Shown one piece after another: positions 17,689 to 27,295 of a stretch of 64,000 nt of DNA (its first letter is position 1; every line of letters starts with the position of its first letter). The notes beneath the pieces are model-generated. The model was not told the origin of the DNA. It made no database searches and saw nothing but the letters and a program-made list of their open reading frames with translations. A program made the translations under genes and the position numbers. Source of the DNA: Oleiagrimonas sp. C23AA (GTDB taxonomy: Bacteria; Pseudomonadota; Gammaproteobacteria; Xanthomonadales; Rhodanobacteraceae); assembly GCF_011759385.1 (NCBI RefSeq), contig NZ_JAARLY010000001.1, forward strand, positions 1 to 64,000, given 5' to 3'.

Positions 17689-18384
17689 TTACATCGCTTC
17701 CTTGATGCCGCGGCGAATCAACCAGGCGTTGACCGGTGAAGCGGTGGCGAAGCCGGCCAGCATGGCAATCTGCATCATGAACCAGAACACCGGTCCGGTC
17801 TTGGGCAGGTGGTGATCGAAAATGGCGAAGATGGCGATGGCCATCCAGCCGTACATGCCGACCTGCCAGGCCGTCAGCGACAGCGTATCGGCCTTGATCG
17901 CCTGCTTGAGCACGCTGCCGGCCGAGTCGTCGCTCATCGGCTTGATGGAGAAGTACTGAAAGGCAATGCCGATAGCGAAGGCGACGATGTAGTCCAGCGT
18001 CCAGCTGGCGGCGACGTCGCTGCCGAACAGCGTCAGCGGCACCGCGATCAGGAACGATTCCACGATCAGGTCACCCAGTGAGCAGCCGCTGCCACAATGG
18101 GTGGCGCCCAGCATCACGCTTTGCCAGAAGGGTTTGTCCTTCCCCGGTGGTTCCTCGCCACGCTCTTTGGCCGCGTTCATCACCGGATGGGATTTCAGCC
18201 GGCCAATCCGGAAATACGCCCACAGCGCCAGCGGGCCGGCATATAGCGCGGTCACCGGCCACACCACGTTCATGATGCTCATGTGCTGGCGATAACCACG
18301 GGCAATGTCGATGGCGATGATGGCCGCGCACAGCACCGCGACCACCAAGGAAAGTTCGGCCAATACAGTAAGCCACTCGGGCAT
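17689..18384 (-). CDS. DUF4396 integral membrane protein
   Basis: A 231-residue protein with about six membrane helices. The conserved MLGATHCGSGCSLGDLIVE segment, with His and two Cys inside a helix, marks DUF4396. An acidic/basic cytoplasmic loop (AAKERGEEPPGKDKPFW) comes before it. The start at 18384 is chosen because GGAGG lies seven bases upstream. The Cys/His motif suggests a metal or redox role, but no function is known. Confidence 0.82.
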   Translation of the reverse strand: MPEWLTVLAELSLVVAVLCAAIIAIDIARGYRQHMSIMNVVWPVTALYAGPLALWAYFRIGRLKSHPVMNAAKERGEEPPGKDKPFWQSVMLGATHCGSGCSLGDLIVESFLIAVPLTLFGSDVAASWTLDYIVAFAIGIAFQYFSIKPMSDDSAGSVLKQAIKADTLSLTAWQVGMYGWMAIAIFAIFDHHLPKTGPVFWFMMQIAMLAGFATASPVNAWLIRRGIKEAM

Positions 18385-18526
18385 CTCGGGCCTCCAGCTG
18401 CGTTCCACTACAGCAACGAGGCTAGTGGTGCCACGGTCAACCAGGCGTCAATACGCGGCGGGCGCCCAAGCGCCTATTCAGCTGCGAGCTGCATGATGGG
18501 GGCTCCACGCGGATGATGGAGGGACC

Positions 18527-19345
18527 GTGAGCCATAGCGATTCGGACAGCTCAGCGCGCGCCGCGCCCTGGGTGCGCTGGACAGCGCGTACCGGTTTGAC
18601 GGCCAAGGGCGCGGTGTACCTGATGCTGGGGACGCTGGCGCTCAACGGTGCGCTCAATCCATCCAAGCCGCCGTCCGATTCCAGCGGCGCGATGGCGCGA
18701 CTGCAGCACTTTGTGGCCGGGCCCGCTCTGTTGGTGCCGCTGGCGGTTGGCCTTGGCGCCTACGCCGCCTGGCGTGTGTTGCAGGCGCTTTTCGACCCCG
18801 AGCATCGCGACGAACCGGCGCTGCGATTCTTGCAGCGCGTGGTGTATTTCTTCAGCGGCGCGTTCTACGCGGTGCTGGCCTGCGATGCGCTGGCGCATGC
18901 ATTTGGCATCCACCCCAACGACACCCACGGCCGCGCGCAGGCGCACTGGACCCAGGCGGTGATGCATTGGCCGATGGGGCGCTGGATGATTGGCGGCGTC
19001 GGGCTGGGTATCGGCATCTTCGCCATCAGCGAGTTGATCCGCATGTTCTCGGGCAATCTGAGCGAGCGCCTGGGCGTGGCCGAGGGGCGCTGGCGGCCTC
19101 TGGTCTGGATCGGCGGCTTTGGCATCATCGCCCGCGCGCTGACTTTCGGTACCGCCAGTGGCCTGCTCATTCATGCGGCCTGGACCGCTCACGATAACCA
19201 CGCCCAGGGCCTGGCCGGTGCGCTGAAAACGCTGCGGCATCAACCCTATGGCCCCTGGCTGTTGGGTGCCACGGCGCTGGGCTTGACCGCGTTCGGCATC
19301 TTCCAGCTCATCCAGGTATTCATTCGCCCGATTGACCCGCTTTGA
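18527..19345 (+). CDS. DUF1206 integral membrane protein
   Basis: A 272-residue protein with six predicted helices arranged as three two-helix DUF1206 repeats, each beginning with an aromatic/Arg pattern such as RTGLTAKGAVYLMLG, RVVYFFSGAFYAVLA and GFGIIARALTFGTASG. GTG start with GGAGGG upstream. Function unknown; it is divergent from the DUF4396 gene. Confidence 0.85.
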   Translation: MSHSDSDSSARAAPWVRWTARTGLTAKGAVYLMLGTLALNGALNPSKPPSDSSGAMARLQHFVAGPALLVPLAVGLGAYAAWRVLQALFDPEHRDEPALRFLQRVVYFFSGAFYAVLACDALAHAFGIHPNDTHGRAQAHWTQAVMHWPMGRWMIGGVGLGIGIFAISELIRMFSGNLSERLGVAEGRWRPLVWIGGFGIIARALTFGTASGLLIHAAWTAHDNHAQGLAGALKTLRHQPYGPWLLGATALGLTAFGIFQLIQVFIRPIDPL

Positions 19346-19499
19346 TGACGTCTGGGCGGTTCGCACAGCGCTGAACCCAACCGAGCTCCGCTCTCTGGAG
19401 CATGGCAAGGCCCGTGGCGCCATCTGGAAACGCTGCATGCGCTGAACAAAGCGCCTCAAGACATCCCTGTCCATCGGCTACTGCCCTTTTTGAATCGGC
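19346..19499. other. Intergenic segment with no identified gene
   Basis: This 154-base gap lies between the DUF1206 stop and the esterase stop (convergent genes). Short open stretches exist in two plus frames, but none has a start, a ribosome site or a recognised motif. They could be remnants of a lost gene. Confidence 0.4.
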
Positions 19500-20441
19500 T
19501 CAAGTGGCGTTTTCGAGCACGCCAATGGTCTTGAGCCAGGTTTTCATCAGCGTGGGCCAATGCGTGATCGGGTCTTTGGTGGGGCGCAGGCCGAAGGCGT
19601 GACCGCCGTGGGCGTAGATGTGAAGCTCGGTGGGTACCTTGGCCTTTTTCAGCGCGTCGAAGTAGGTCAGCGCCTGCTGCACGCCATCCACATCGTCATC
19701 TTCGGCCTGCACGATGAAGGTCGGCGGCGTGTCGCGGGTGACCGGCACATTGGGGTTGAGCGTGCCGTCCTTGTCCAGATGGCCGGGGTAGATGGCGGCG
19801 GCAAAGTCCGGCCGCATGCTGACCTTGTCGGCCGCATCCACCGGCTTGTAGAGGCGATGCGTGTAGCGCGTGCTGGCTTCGGCCACCAGATAGCCGCCGG
19901 CAGAAAAGCCGATCACGCCGATTTTGTGCGGATCGATATGCCACTTTTGGGCGTGATAACGCACCAGGCTGAGCGTGCGCTGGGCATCATCCAGCGCCAG
20001 CGTGGGGGTCTGAAAATTGTGCGGGCGACAATCGCAGTGCCAGTCGTAAGTGGGGCCGGGCACGCGATACTTGAGCAGCACGCAGGTGATGCCGTTGTGC
20101 GTGAGCCAGTGGCAGATTTCGCTGCCTTCCAGGTCGATGGCCAGAATCTGAAAGCCCCCGCCGGGAAACACCACCATGGCCGCTCCAGTGTTGTGTCCGC
20201 TGGGGCGATAGACCGTCATCGTTGGGCGGGTCACGTTGGTGATCCAGGTGTAAGGCTTGCCACCGACTGTGCCCTTGCTGACCGCCATTTTCTCCGGCCC
20301 CGGCACGGCTTGCGCATCGGGAGGCGTACCCGGCCATATGGGTATCTGCACATGATGGCCTTCCGGTTGCCATACCTTTGGGCTGGCATGCACGGTGGCC
20401 GTGGCCAGCAGTGCGCACAGCATCACCCACAGTACTTTCAT
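19500..20441 (-). CDS. Exported alpha/beta hydrolase (acetyl esterase-like)
   Basis: A 313-residue protein with a signal peptide (MKVLWVMLCALLATATVHA). The oxyanion strand VVFPGGGFQ and nucleophile motif GFSAGGYLVAEA match BD-FAE/AXE-type esterases; the catalytic acid is near QAEDDDVDG and the His in HAFGLRP. GAGGGGA precedes the ATG at 20441. Such enzymes deacetylate sugars or polysaccharides outside the cytoplasm; the substrate here is inference. Cys-rich WHCDCRP is a local oddity. Confidence 0.83.
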   Translation of the reverse strand: MKVLWVMLCALLATATVHASPKVWQPEGHHVQIPIWPGTPPDAQAVPGPEKMAVSKGTVGGKPYTWITNVTRPTMTVYRPSGHNTGAAMVVFPGGGFQILAIDLEGSEICHWLTHNGITCVLLKYRVPGPTYDWHCDCRPHNFQTPTLALDDAQRTLSLVRYHAQKWHIDPHKIGVIGFSAGGYLVAEASTRYTHRLYKPVDAADKVSMRPDFAAAIYPGHLDKDGTLNPNVPVTRDTPPTFIVQAEDDDVDGVQQALTYFDALKKAKVPTELHIYAHGGHAFGLRPTKDPITHWPTLMKTWLKTIGVLENAT

Positions 20442-20681
20442 CGTCAGTTTCCCCTCTTTGTGTGATCGGTGTTTGGCAAGGCCATCATGCCTCGCGGCCA
20501 AGCGCGTGCGTGCCGGCTGCCACGTGTGGCCGCGCACGGGCGCAAGCGTCATGGTGGCGCGACACGCCGCCACCTTGATGACGTAAAACGGGCGAAACGC
20601 GGGCAGGGGCCTAAAAGGGCGAACACTTCGCAGCCTGTGACAAGGCGCTGGCGCAAGTGTGTGACGTTGCGCGTTGAGGCG
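20442..20681. other. Intergenic region upstream of the exported esterase
   Basis: About 240 bases with no supported gene. The part nearest 20442 should hold the esterase promoter, but I see no strong -10/-35 pair. The far end leads into the repeat cluster at 20682-20956. Confidence 0.4.
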
Positions 20682-20710
20682 TTGGATGCCAGCTTTCGCT
20701 AGCATGACGG
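20682..20710 (+). repeat. Palindromic intergenic repeat, left copy
   Basis: A 29-base element TTGGATGCC-AGCTTTCGCT-AGCATGACGG resembling the dispersed 'GGATTCCCGCTTTCGCGGGAATGACGG' palindromes of proteobacterial intergenic DNA. It matches the reverse complement of 20928-20956 at 22 of 29 positions. The central palindrome is partly eroded. Confidence 0.6.
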
Positions 20711-20760
20711 GGAGGGTAGAGGGCACTTGATATCCGTGCCCCCGCCACCCTCGGCTCGCC

Positions 20761-20893
20761 AGTAGCCAGTAGCCAGTAGCCAGTAGCCAGTAGCCAGTAG
20801 CCAGTAGCCAGTAGCCAGTAGCCAGTAGCCAGTAGCCAGTAGCCAGTAGCCAGTAGCCAGTAGCCAGTCGTCAGTCGTCAGTCGTCAGTCGTC
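20761..20893 (+). repeat. Tandem 7-bp repeat array, 19 units
   Basis: Fifteen perfect copies of AGTAGCC (20761-20865) pass without a break into four perfect copies of AGTCGTC (20866-20893). It lies in non-coding DNA between the esterase upstream region and the mfd stop. Uniform copies imply recent slippage expansion, so copy number probably differs between strains. No frame is conserved, since 7 is not a multiple of 3. Confidence 0.95.
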
Positions 20894-20927
20894 GAAGCCG
20901 AAGCCGAACCCGCTGAGCACCAAGCTG

Positions 20928-20956
20928 CCGTCATCCCTGCGAAAGCAGGGGTCCAG
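20928..20956 (-). repeat. Palindromic intergenic repeat, right copy
   Basis: CCGTCATCCCTGCGAAAGCA-GGGGTCCAG contains the hairpin CCCTGC-GAAA-GCAGGG. It is in inverted orientation to the copy at 20682-20710, so the two copies bracket the heptamer array. It may also act as the mfd 3' hairpin. Confidence 0.65.
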
Positions 20957-20995
20957 CGACGTGCAGCACCAAGTGCCCTGAGCGCGGTCAACGCC

Positions 20996-23900
20996 TCAGG
21001 TCGCCCGGCGCTTGCGGCCGGACAGCTGGTCGAGCAGTTCGTGCGCGGTGCGGATGCGCTCGGCCGGCTCTTCCAGCTCCATCTGGATCTTGAGCTTTTC
21101 CTGCCCCTCCAGCTGGAAGATGCGCGGTTGGCTTTGCACCAGGCGGATGATCGCCATCGGATCGATCTCTGGCTGCTCGCGGAACAGCACGCGTCCGCCA
21201 GCGGGGCCAAATTCCAGCTTGCGAATCCCCAAGGGGGTAGCGCGCAGCTTCAGCTCGGTGACCGCAAACAGGTGTCGCACGGCATCGGGCAGCAGGCCGA
21301 AGCGGTCGATCATCTCCACCTGCAGGTCGCGCAGGCCCTGATCATCGCGCGCGCTGGCAATGCGCTTGTACAGCGTCAGGCGCGTGTGCACATCGGGCAG
21401 GTAGTCGTCCGGAATCAGTGCCGGCATGTGCAGCACCACTTCGGTTTCGTGCTCGGAGGTCAGGTCGAAGTCGGGCAGCTTGCCACTCTTGAGCGCGCGC
21501 ACGGCGCGGTCCAGCAGCTCGTTGTAAAGGCCAAAACCCACTTCCTGGATCTGCCCGGACTGTTCGTCGCCCAGCAGCTCGCCGGCGCCGCGGATTTCCA
21601 GATCGTGCGTGGCCAGGGTGAAGCCCGAGCCCAGCTCCTCCAGCGAAGCCAGTGCCTCCAAACGCTTGCCGGCGTCGGCAGTCATGGCGCGCTTGTCCGG
21701 CACGATCAGGTAGGCATAGGCGCGGTGATGCGAGCGACCGACGCGGCCACGCAGCTGATGCAGCTGGGCCAGACCGAAACGGTCGGCGCGGTCGATGATG
21801 ATGGTGTTGGCGGTGGGGATGTCGATGCCGGTTTCGATGATGGTGGTACACACCAGCACGTTGAAGCGCTGGCGGTGGAAGTCCAGCATCACCTGTTCCA
21901 GCTCGCGCTCGGGCATCTGGCCGTGCGCGATGCGCACGCGCGCCTCGGGCATCAGCTCCTCCAGCTCGCGCGCACTGCGCTCGATGGAGCTGACTTCGTT
22001 GTGCAGGAAATATACCTGGCCACCACGCGCCAGTTCGCGCTGGATGGCTTCGCGGATCAGCGCCGGGTCGTGCTGGGCGATCAAGGTTTTCACTGCCATG
22101 CGATGGGCCGGCGGCGTGGCGATGATGGACAGATCGCGCAGGCCGTTCATCGACATGTTGAGCGTGCGCGGGATCGGCGTCGCGGTCATGGTCAGAAGAT
22201 CGACCTCGGCGCGCAGCTTTTTCAGCTGTTCCTTCTGGCGCACGCCAAAGCGCTGCTCTTCGTCGACGATGACCAGCCCCAAATCCTTGAACTTCACATC
22301 GCCCTGCAACAGCTTGTGGGTGCCGACGATGACGTCGATCTGGCCCTCGGCCAGCTTTTCCATGGCCCTGGTGATGTCTTTTTTCGACTTGAAGCGCGAC
22401 ATCACTTCGACGCGGATCGGCCAGTCGGCAAAGCGGTCGGCAAAGTTCTGGAAGTGCTGCTGGGCGAGCAGGGTGGTGGGTACCAGCACGGCGACCTGCT
22501 TGCCGGCCAGCGCGGTAACGAACGCCGCGCGCAGCGCGACCTCCGTCTTGCCGAAGCCGACGTCACCACAGATCACGCGGTCCATCGGCTGCGGTCGTGC
22601 CAGGTCGGCCAGCACCGACTCGATGGCCAGCTGCTGATCGGGCGTTTCCTCAAAGGGAAAGCGCGAGGCAAAATCGGCGTACATGGCCTTGTCCGACTCC
22701 ACCGACACGCCCTGGCGCGCCTCGCGCTGGGCATAGATGGCCAGCAGTTCGGCGGCCACATCGCGCACCTTCTCGGCGGCCTTTTTGCGCGCCTTTTCCC
22801 AAGCGTCGCCACCCAGCGAGTGCAGCGGCGCCAGTTCCGGTGCGGTGCCGGTGTAGCGGCTGACCAAGCCCAATTGCGCGACGGGCACGTAGAGCTTGTC
22901 GCCCTTGGTGTATTCGATGGCCAGAAATTCGGCCGGCTCGTCGCCGACATCCAGCGCCACCAGCCCTTGGTAGCGGCCCACGCCGTGGTCGATATGCACG
23001 ATCGGCGCGCCGATGGAAAGCTCGGTGAGATCGCGGATGATGGTGTCCGGATCGCGCGCGGCCGCGCCACGGCGTCGGCGCCGATCCTGACGCACACGCT
23101 CGCCATAAAGCTCGCGTTCGGTAAGCACCGTCAGCGCCGGATCGGTGATCGCAAAGCCCTGGTCCAGCGGCTCGACGGTGATGGCCAGCTTTTCCTTGCC
23201 GGCGACGAAGTCGGCCCAGGATTCGACGGGACGCGGGCGCAGATCGATTTCGGCCAGCTGGTCGGCCAGCGCCTCGCGGCGGCCGGCCGAATCGGCGGCA
23301 ATCAACACGCGACCACTGTAGGCGCCGACAAAGCGCTTCAGGCCGGTGCCGGCATCCTCGCCCTTGGCGTTGAGCGGTACCTGTGGCGCCGGTTGCGAGC
23401 CCAGGTCCACGGCGTGCTCGCGTCCGGCCGGCACCATCTCGGCGCGCAGCTGCTGGTTCAGCGCCTCGCGCAGGGCTTCCGGCGGCAGGTAGATATCGGC
23501 CGGCGGCAGGATCGGGCGTTCGATATCGTGCGCGCGCTGATCGTAGCGATCGGCGGTCTGCTTCCAGAAGTGCTCGGCCGACTCCAGCGCCTCCTCGCCG
23601 AGTACGATCAGGCTTTGCGCGTCCAGGTAATCGAACAGCGTTTCGGTGTGCTCGAAAAACAGCGGCAGGTAGTACTCGATGCCGCCCGGCGTGACGCCTT
23701 CCTTCATGTCCTGGTAGATCGGGCAGCGCCGCGGGTCGATCGGAAAGCGCGCGCGCAGGTTGTTGCGAAAATCCTTGGCCGCCGCATCGGTCAGCGGGAA
23801 TTCGCGCGCCGGCAGAAGCTCGACAACGTCCACCTTGTCGGCCGAGCGTTGGGTTTCCGGATCGAAGGTGCGGATCGATTCGATCTCATCGTCGAACAGC

Positions 23901-24454
23901 TCGACGCGATACGGCTCGGCCACGCCCATCGGGAAAATGTCGATCAGCGAGCCGCGCACGGCGAAGTCGCCCGGCTCGGCCACCTGCGGCACGTGCCGGT
24001 AGCCGGCCGATTCCAGGCGCCGCTGCTCGGCCTGAAGGTCAAGCGTCTGGCCCAGTTGAAGCGAGAGGCCGGAGCCGGCGATATAGCTGCGCGGCGCCAG
24101 GCGCTGCATCAACGTGGCGACCGGCACCACCAGCACGCCGCGCTTGACGCTGGGCAGGCGATGCAGGGTGGCCACGCGCTGCGAGACGATTTCCGGGTGC
24201 GGGCTGAAAAGATCGTACGGCAGCGTCTCCCAGTCCGGAAAATGCAGCACCGGCAGATCGCCGGCAAACACGGCCAGTTCATCCTCCAGCTGATGCGCGC
24301 GCAGGTTGTCGCGGGTCACCGCCACTACCAGGCCATTGTGGGCGCGGGCGGCCTCGATCACGGCCAGCGCCTTGGCCGAGCCGTGCGGCGTCACCCAGAA
24401 GGCGCGCTGTTTGGGCGAGGAAGGAAGCGTGGGGGCAATCAGCGAGGCTGGCAT
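20996..24454 (-). CDS. mfd: Transcription-repair coupling factor
   Basis: A 1152-residue ATPase that removes stalled RNA polymerase and recruits UvrA to template-strand lesions. The N-terminal UvrB-like module is followed by the CarD-like RNAP-interaction domain (IGAPIVHIDHGVGRYQGL). The RecG-like motor has Walker A GDVGFGKT at 630-637 and DEEQ in VIVDEEQRFG. The TRCF C-terminal domain follows. The start at 24454 gives the normal family length; a 22-residue upstream extension has no support. Confidence 0.96.
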   Translation of the reverse strand: MPASLIAPTLPSSPKQRAFWVTPHGSAKALAVIEAARAHNGLVVAVTRDNLRAHQLEDELAVFAGDLPVLHFPDWETLPYDLFSPHPEIVSQRVATLHRLPSVKRGVLVVPVATLMQRLAPRSYIAGSGLSLQLGQTLDLQAEQRRLESAGYRHVPQVAEPGDFAVRGSLIDIFPMGVAEPYRVELFDDEIESIRTFDPETQRSADKVDVVELLPAREFPLTDAAAKDFRNNLRARFPIDPRRCPIYQDMKEGVTPGGIEYYLPLFFEHTETLFDYLDAQSLIVLGEEALESAEHFWKQTADRYDQRAHDIERPILPPADIYLPPEALREALNQQLRAEMVPAGREHAVDLGSQPAPQVPLNAKGEDAGTGLKRFVGAYSGRVLIAADSAGRREALADQLAEIDLRPRPVESWADFVAGKEKLAITVEPLDQGFAITDPALTVLTERELYGERVRQDRRRRRGAAARDPDTIIRDLTELSIGAPIVHIDHGVGRYQGLVALDVGDEPAEFLAIEYTKGDKLYVPVAQLGLVSRYTGTAPELAPLHSLGGDAWEKARKKAAEKVRDVAAELLAIYAQREARQGVSVESDKAMYADFASRFPFEETPDQQLAIESVLADLARPQPMDRVICGDVGFGKTEVALRAAFVTALAGKQVAVLVPTTLLAQQHFQNFADRFADWPIRVEVMSRFKSKKDITRAMEKLAEGQIDVIVGTHKLLQGDVKFKDLGLVIVDEEQRFGVRQKEQLKKLRAEVDLLTMTATPIPRTLNMSMNGLRDLSIIATPPAHRMAVKTLIAQHDPALIREAIQRELARGGQVYFLHNEVSSIERSARELEELMPEARVRIAHGQMPERELEQVMLDFHRQRFNVLVCTTIIETGIDIPTANTIIIDRADRFGLAQLHQLRGRVGRSHHRAYAYLIVPDKRAMTADAGKRLEALASLEELGSGFTLATHDLEIRGAGELLGDEQSGQIQEVGFGLYNELLDRAVRALKSGKLPDFDLTSEHETEVVLHMPALIPDDYLPDVHTRLTLYKRIASARDDQGLRDLQVEMIDRFGLLPDAVRHLFAVTELKLRATPLGIRKLEFGPAGGRVLFREQPEIDPMAIIRLVQSQPRIFQLEGQEKLKIQMELEEPAERIRTAHELLDQLSGRKRRAT

Positions 24455-24629
24455 CTGGATCCGATCGTGACGGGGGCGCATGCGCCCTCGTGGATATGCG
24501 CGCACGGCCCGGAAAGACAAGACCGCCCATTCTAGCAGGCGTGTGTAAACACGCTGTCGGTGTGCCGGCGCTGTCGGCGTGCCGGGTGGCCTGAGCGAGC
24601 GCTAACGCACACCGATCCGGTGCGACTGG

Positions 24630-25271
24630 CTACGCTTGTGCTGTCTCGTCCAGTGCCAGCGCGATCAGCGTGGTGCCCGGCTCGTTCACCGCCGGTCGGC
24701 GCTTGAAGCCCAGATGGCGGCAAAGATCGAGCATGGGGCGGTTTTCCAGCAGCACGTAGCCCCAGATTTCATCGACGCCGCGGCGGCGGCATTCATCGAC
24801 CAGGTGCTGCATCAGCAGCGCGCCCAGGCCGCGTCCGGTCCAGCCATGCTCGACCAGCACTGCGAACTCGGCGCCGTTGGTGGCCTCGTCGATATAGATG
24901 CGCCCCACGCCACGCATTTCCTCCTGCGGACCGCTGGGGTCCATCAGTACGAAGGCGGCTTCGAAGGCATCGTCCAGTTCGCACAGGCGCCTTGCCATGG
25001 GCTCGGGCAGCTGCGACATCGGATGCAGGAAACGCAGGCGGATTTCCTCCGCGGAAAGGCGCTGGAAGCAGCGCTGCAACGCGGCCACATCCTGCGGCGC
25101 AATGGGGCGCAGTGTCAGTTGGCGACCATCGGGCAGGCTTACCGATTCGCCGCGCGGCAGCGGCGCCACCTGCACCTTGGCAAAGCGGCGCGATGCCGGG
25201 GGCGGCAGCGGCGCCTTGTCCAGCGGCGCGGCCGCTGGCATGTCCTGGCGCAGCGTGCGAACCGTACTCAT
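24630..25271 (-). CDS. GNAT-family N-acetyltransferase
   Basis: A 213-residue protein. A Pro/Ala-rich N-terminal 40 residues precede the GNAT fold; the acetyl-CoA loop is HGWTGRGLGALLMQHL and the later ENRPMLDLCRHLGF is typical of motif B. It resembles the stand-alone GNAT domain related to protein acetyltransferases of the Pat type (LRPIAPQDVAALQRCFQRLS). The ATG at 25271 has no ribosome site and could be leaderless; ATG at 25241 is an alternative. Acceptor unknown. Confidence 0.82.
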   Translation of the reverse strand: MSTVRTLRQDMPAAAPLDKAPLPPPASRRFAKVQVAPLPRGESVSLPDGRQLTLRPIAPQDVAALQRCFQRLSAEEIRLRFLHPMSQLPEPMARRLCELDDAFEAAFVLMDPSGPQEEMRGVGRIYIDEATNGAEFAVLVEHGWTGRGLGALLMQHLVDECRRRGVDEIWGYVLLENRPMLDLCRHLGFKRRPAVNEPGTTLIALALDETAQA

Positions 25272-25449
25272 GCGTATATTGTGCGATGCAACATTCGCGG
25301 CGTCCAGATCTTTTGGTCCTCAGTGTGGACTGGGCCATCAGGCAACCCAAGACGCGGCGCACCACTACTTCACGCCAGCACAGCGCGAGCCTAGACTCGG
25401 GGGACTTCGATCCGCTGCCGGGTCGATCCCATGGGGAAAGCACTACCGC

Positions 25450-26358
25450 ATGTCCGGACACAGCTCATCGCTGCGCGCGATCTTTCTGGCGCTGGGCGCC
25501 AATCTGGCCATTTTCATCGCCAAATTGGTGGCCGCCATTTTCACCGGCTCCGGCGCCATGCTGGCCGAAGCCGTGCACTCGTTGGCCGATTGCGGCAATC
25601 AGGGGTTGCTGTTGCTGGGCCTGCGTCAGGCGGCCAAGCCACCATCGAGCGCCTATCCGCTGGGCTGGGGGCGGGCGCTGTATTTCTGGTCGTTCCTGGT
25701 CGCGTTGCTGCTGTTTTCGGTGGGCGGCGTGTTTTCCATCTACGAAGGCATTCACAAGCTCTCGCATCCGGAGGCCCTGCGCTGGCCTTGGCTGGCGCTG
25801 GGTGTATTGCTGTTTGGTGTGCTCGCCGAAGGCACCTCATTGGCCGGCTGCCTGGGCGAAATCAACAAGCAGCGCCACGGCCGTAGCCTGTGGCGCTGGT
25901 TTCGCGAAACCCGTTCCAGCGAGTTGCTGGTGGTGTTCGGTGAGGATCTGGCGGCCTTGATCGGCCTGAGCCTGGCGTTGATCGCCGTGGGCCTGACCAT
26001 GCTGACCGGCAACCTGCTGTTCGATGCGCTGGGCACCATCGCCATCGGCGTGTTGCTGGTGGTGGTTGCCATCGCCGTGGCGATCGAGGTGAAAGCCTTG
26101 CTGATTGGTCAGGGAATCGAGCCACAACGGCGCGCCGAACTGGAGCGCTTTCTCGCCGCGCGCGAGGAAATTGCCGAGGTGTTCAACCTGCTCACGCTGC
26201 AAATGGGGCCGGACGTGATGGTGGCGGTGAAGGCGCGCATGGCGCCGGCGGACTCGCCACGCGCGATGATCGAAGCCATCAACCGCGTCGAGGCGCAGAT
26301 GAAAGCCTCCTTCCCGGACATTCGCTGGAGCTTCTTCGAACCGGACGTACGTGATTGA
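25450..26358 (+). CDS. Cation diffusion facilitator (CDF) transporter
   Basis: A 302-residue inner-membrane metal/proton antiporter. Six helices are visible, with LAEAVHSLADCGNQ in TM2 and VVFGEDLAALIG in TM5 supplying the metal-site His/Asp and Glu/Asp residues. A C-terminal cytoplasmic domain of about 85 residues follows. The first-shell pattern differs from the classic HxxxD/HxxxD zinc pump, so the metal (Zn, Mn, Co or Fe) is open. GGGGAAAG precedes the ATG at 25450. Confidence 0.88.
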   Translation: MSGHSSSLRAIFLALGANLAIFIAKLVAAIFTGSGAMLAEAVHSLADCGNQGLLLLGLRQAAKPPSSAYPLGWGRALYFWSFLVALLLFSVGGVFSIYEGIHKLSHPEALRWPWLALGVLLFGVLAEGTSLAGCLGEINKQRHGRSLWRWFRETRSSELLVVFGEDLAALIGLSLALIAVGLTMLTGNLLFDALGTIAIGVLLVVVAIAVAIEVKALLIGQGIEPQRRAELERFLAAREEIAEVFNLLTLQMGPDVMVAVKARMAPADSPRAMIEAINRVEAQMKASFPDIRWSFFEPDVRD

Positions 26359-26527
26359 TGATCGGCCTCTGCCCGGTGTGCCAGCAGGCCGTCTGGTTTT
26401 GCTGGTAGGGGACCCAAGCCACACTCGGCGTCATGTAGCCATATATGGTCGGGCGCGCGGCGGGGCGCCTGAATCATCGATTCGCTAGCCGGTGATGGAC
26501 GAGTGCATGCGAGCGCGTTCTTCGGGG

Positions 26528-27214
26528 CTATGCTTTGATGGATGTGCGGCCACCTGCAACAAGTAGCCATAGACACGCGCCGATCTCGCCCAGCTCGGCT
26601 GGCACCATGATGCCACCGGCCAGCCAGGTGCCTGGGTAGGTGGGGAACAACACGGTTCCGGCCAGATCCACCAGGTAGCCCAAGCCACCCAGCATCAATA
26701 ATGCGCACAGCACGCGTGGCAACAGACCAGTGCGCATGGCGAGCCATCCCAGCGGGATCAACCACAAACCCCAGAATAGACCTGCCAGCCACAGGCTGTG
26801 TCGCGCACTGGCTAGCGCCATGCGCACCAAGGCTTCGTCCAGCCGCGACGGTATCGGCATGGCCTTGACCGCCCAGTGCACGGCATCCAACTGGTGAACC
26901 ACTGCCATGAGCGATATCGGAATACTCATCCAGGCCAGGGCAACCATGAGTGTCGCGGTACCCCGGCCGGCGCGTGCCAATAATTTGAACAAGATCCAGG
27001 GCAGCAACAGAAAGGCCAACTGCTCGACGACAAATACCACCATCGATAACCGGCGCCATACCGCGGTTACGGCCACGTGTTGCGCCAGCGATTGATGCGT
27101 TTGGTCCAGCCCTGAAAGATGGGCCGGAACGTACATCAGGCTGAACAAGCCGGTCAGCACCACCACCAGATACAACACACCGGCCCAGTGGCCCTGCGCC
27201 TTGTTCGATATCAT
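26528..27214 (-). CDS. DUF4386 integral membrane protein
   Basis: A 228-residue protein with about six helices. It has the DUF4386 pattern: an N-terminal helix ending near MYVPAHLSG, VVEQLAFLLLPWILFKLLA, a WGLWLIPLGWLAMRTGLLPRVL segment and GGLGYLVDLAG. AAGGAG precedes the ATG at 27214. Function unknown. Confidence 0.82.
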   Translation of the reverse strand: MISNKAQGHWAGVLYLVVVLTGLFSLMYVPAHLSGLDQTHQSLAQHVAVTAVWRRLSMVVFVVEQLAFLLLPWILFKLLARAGRGTATLMVALAWMSIPISLMAVVHQLDAVHWAVKAMPIPSRLDEALVRMALASARHSLWLAGLFWGLWLIPLGWLAMRTGLLPRVLCALLMLGGLGYLVDLAGTVLFPTYPGTWLAGGIMVPAELGEIGACLWLLVAGGRTSIKA

Positions 27215-27295
27215 GCCGCGCTCCTTGGACTTTCCTTGGCAGGCGCCCAGCATACGACGTCGGTGCAGCGCTCGCCGCTTCCGCCAAACGAGCCT

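Noticed and set aside
19346-19499. A remnant gene between the DUF1206 and esterase genes
   Set aside because: Open stretches are shorter than 45 codons, without start, ribosome site or recognisable motif.
20761-20893. The repeat array as a CRISPR
   Set aside because: Units are 7 bases with no spacers and no cas genes nearby; it is a simple tandem repeat.
21041-24535. A 1164-codon plus-strand frame opposite mfd
   Set aside because: It is antisense to a gene with all Mfd motifs and has no start signal or domain.
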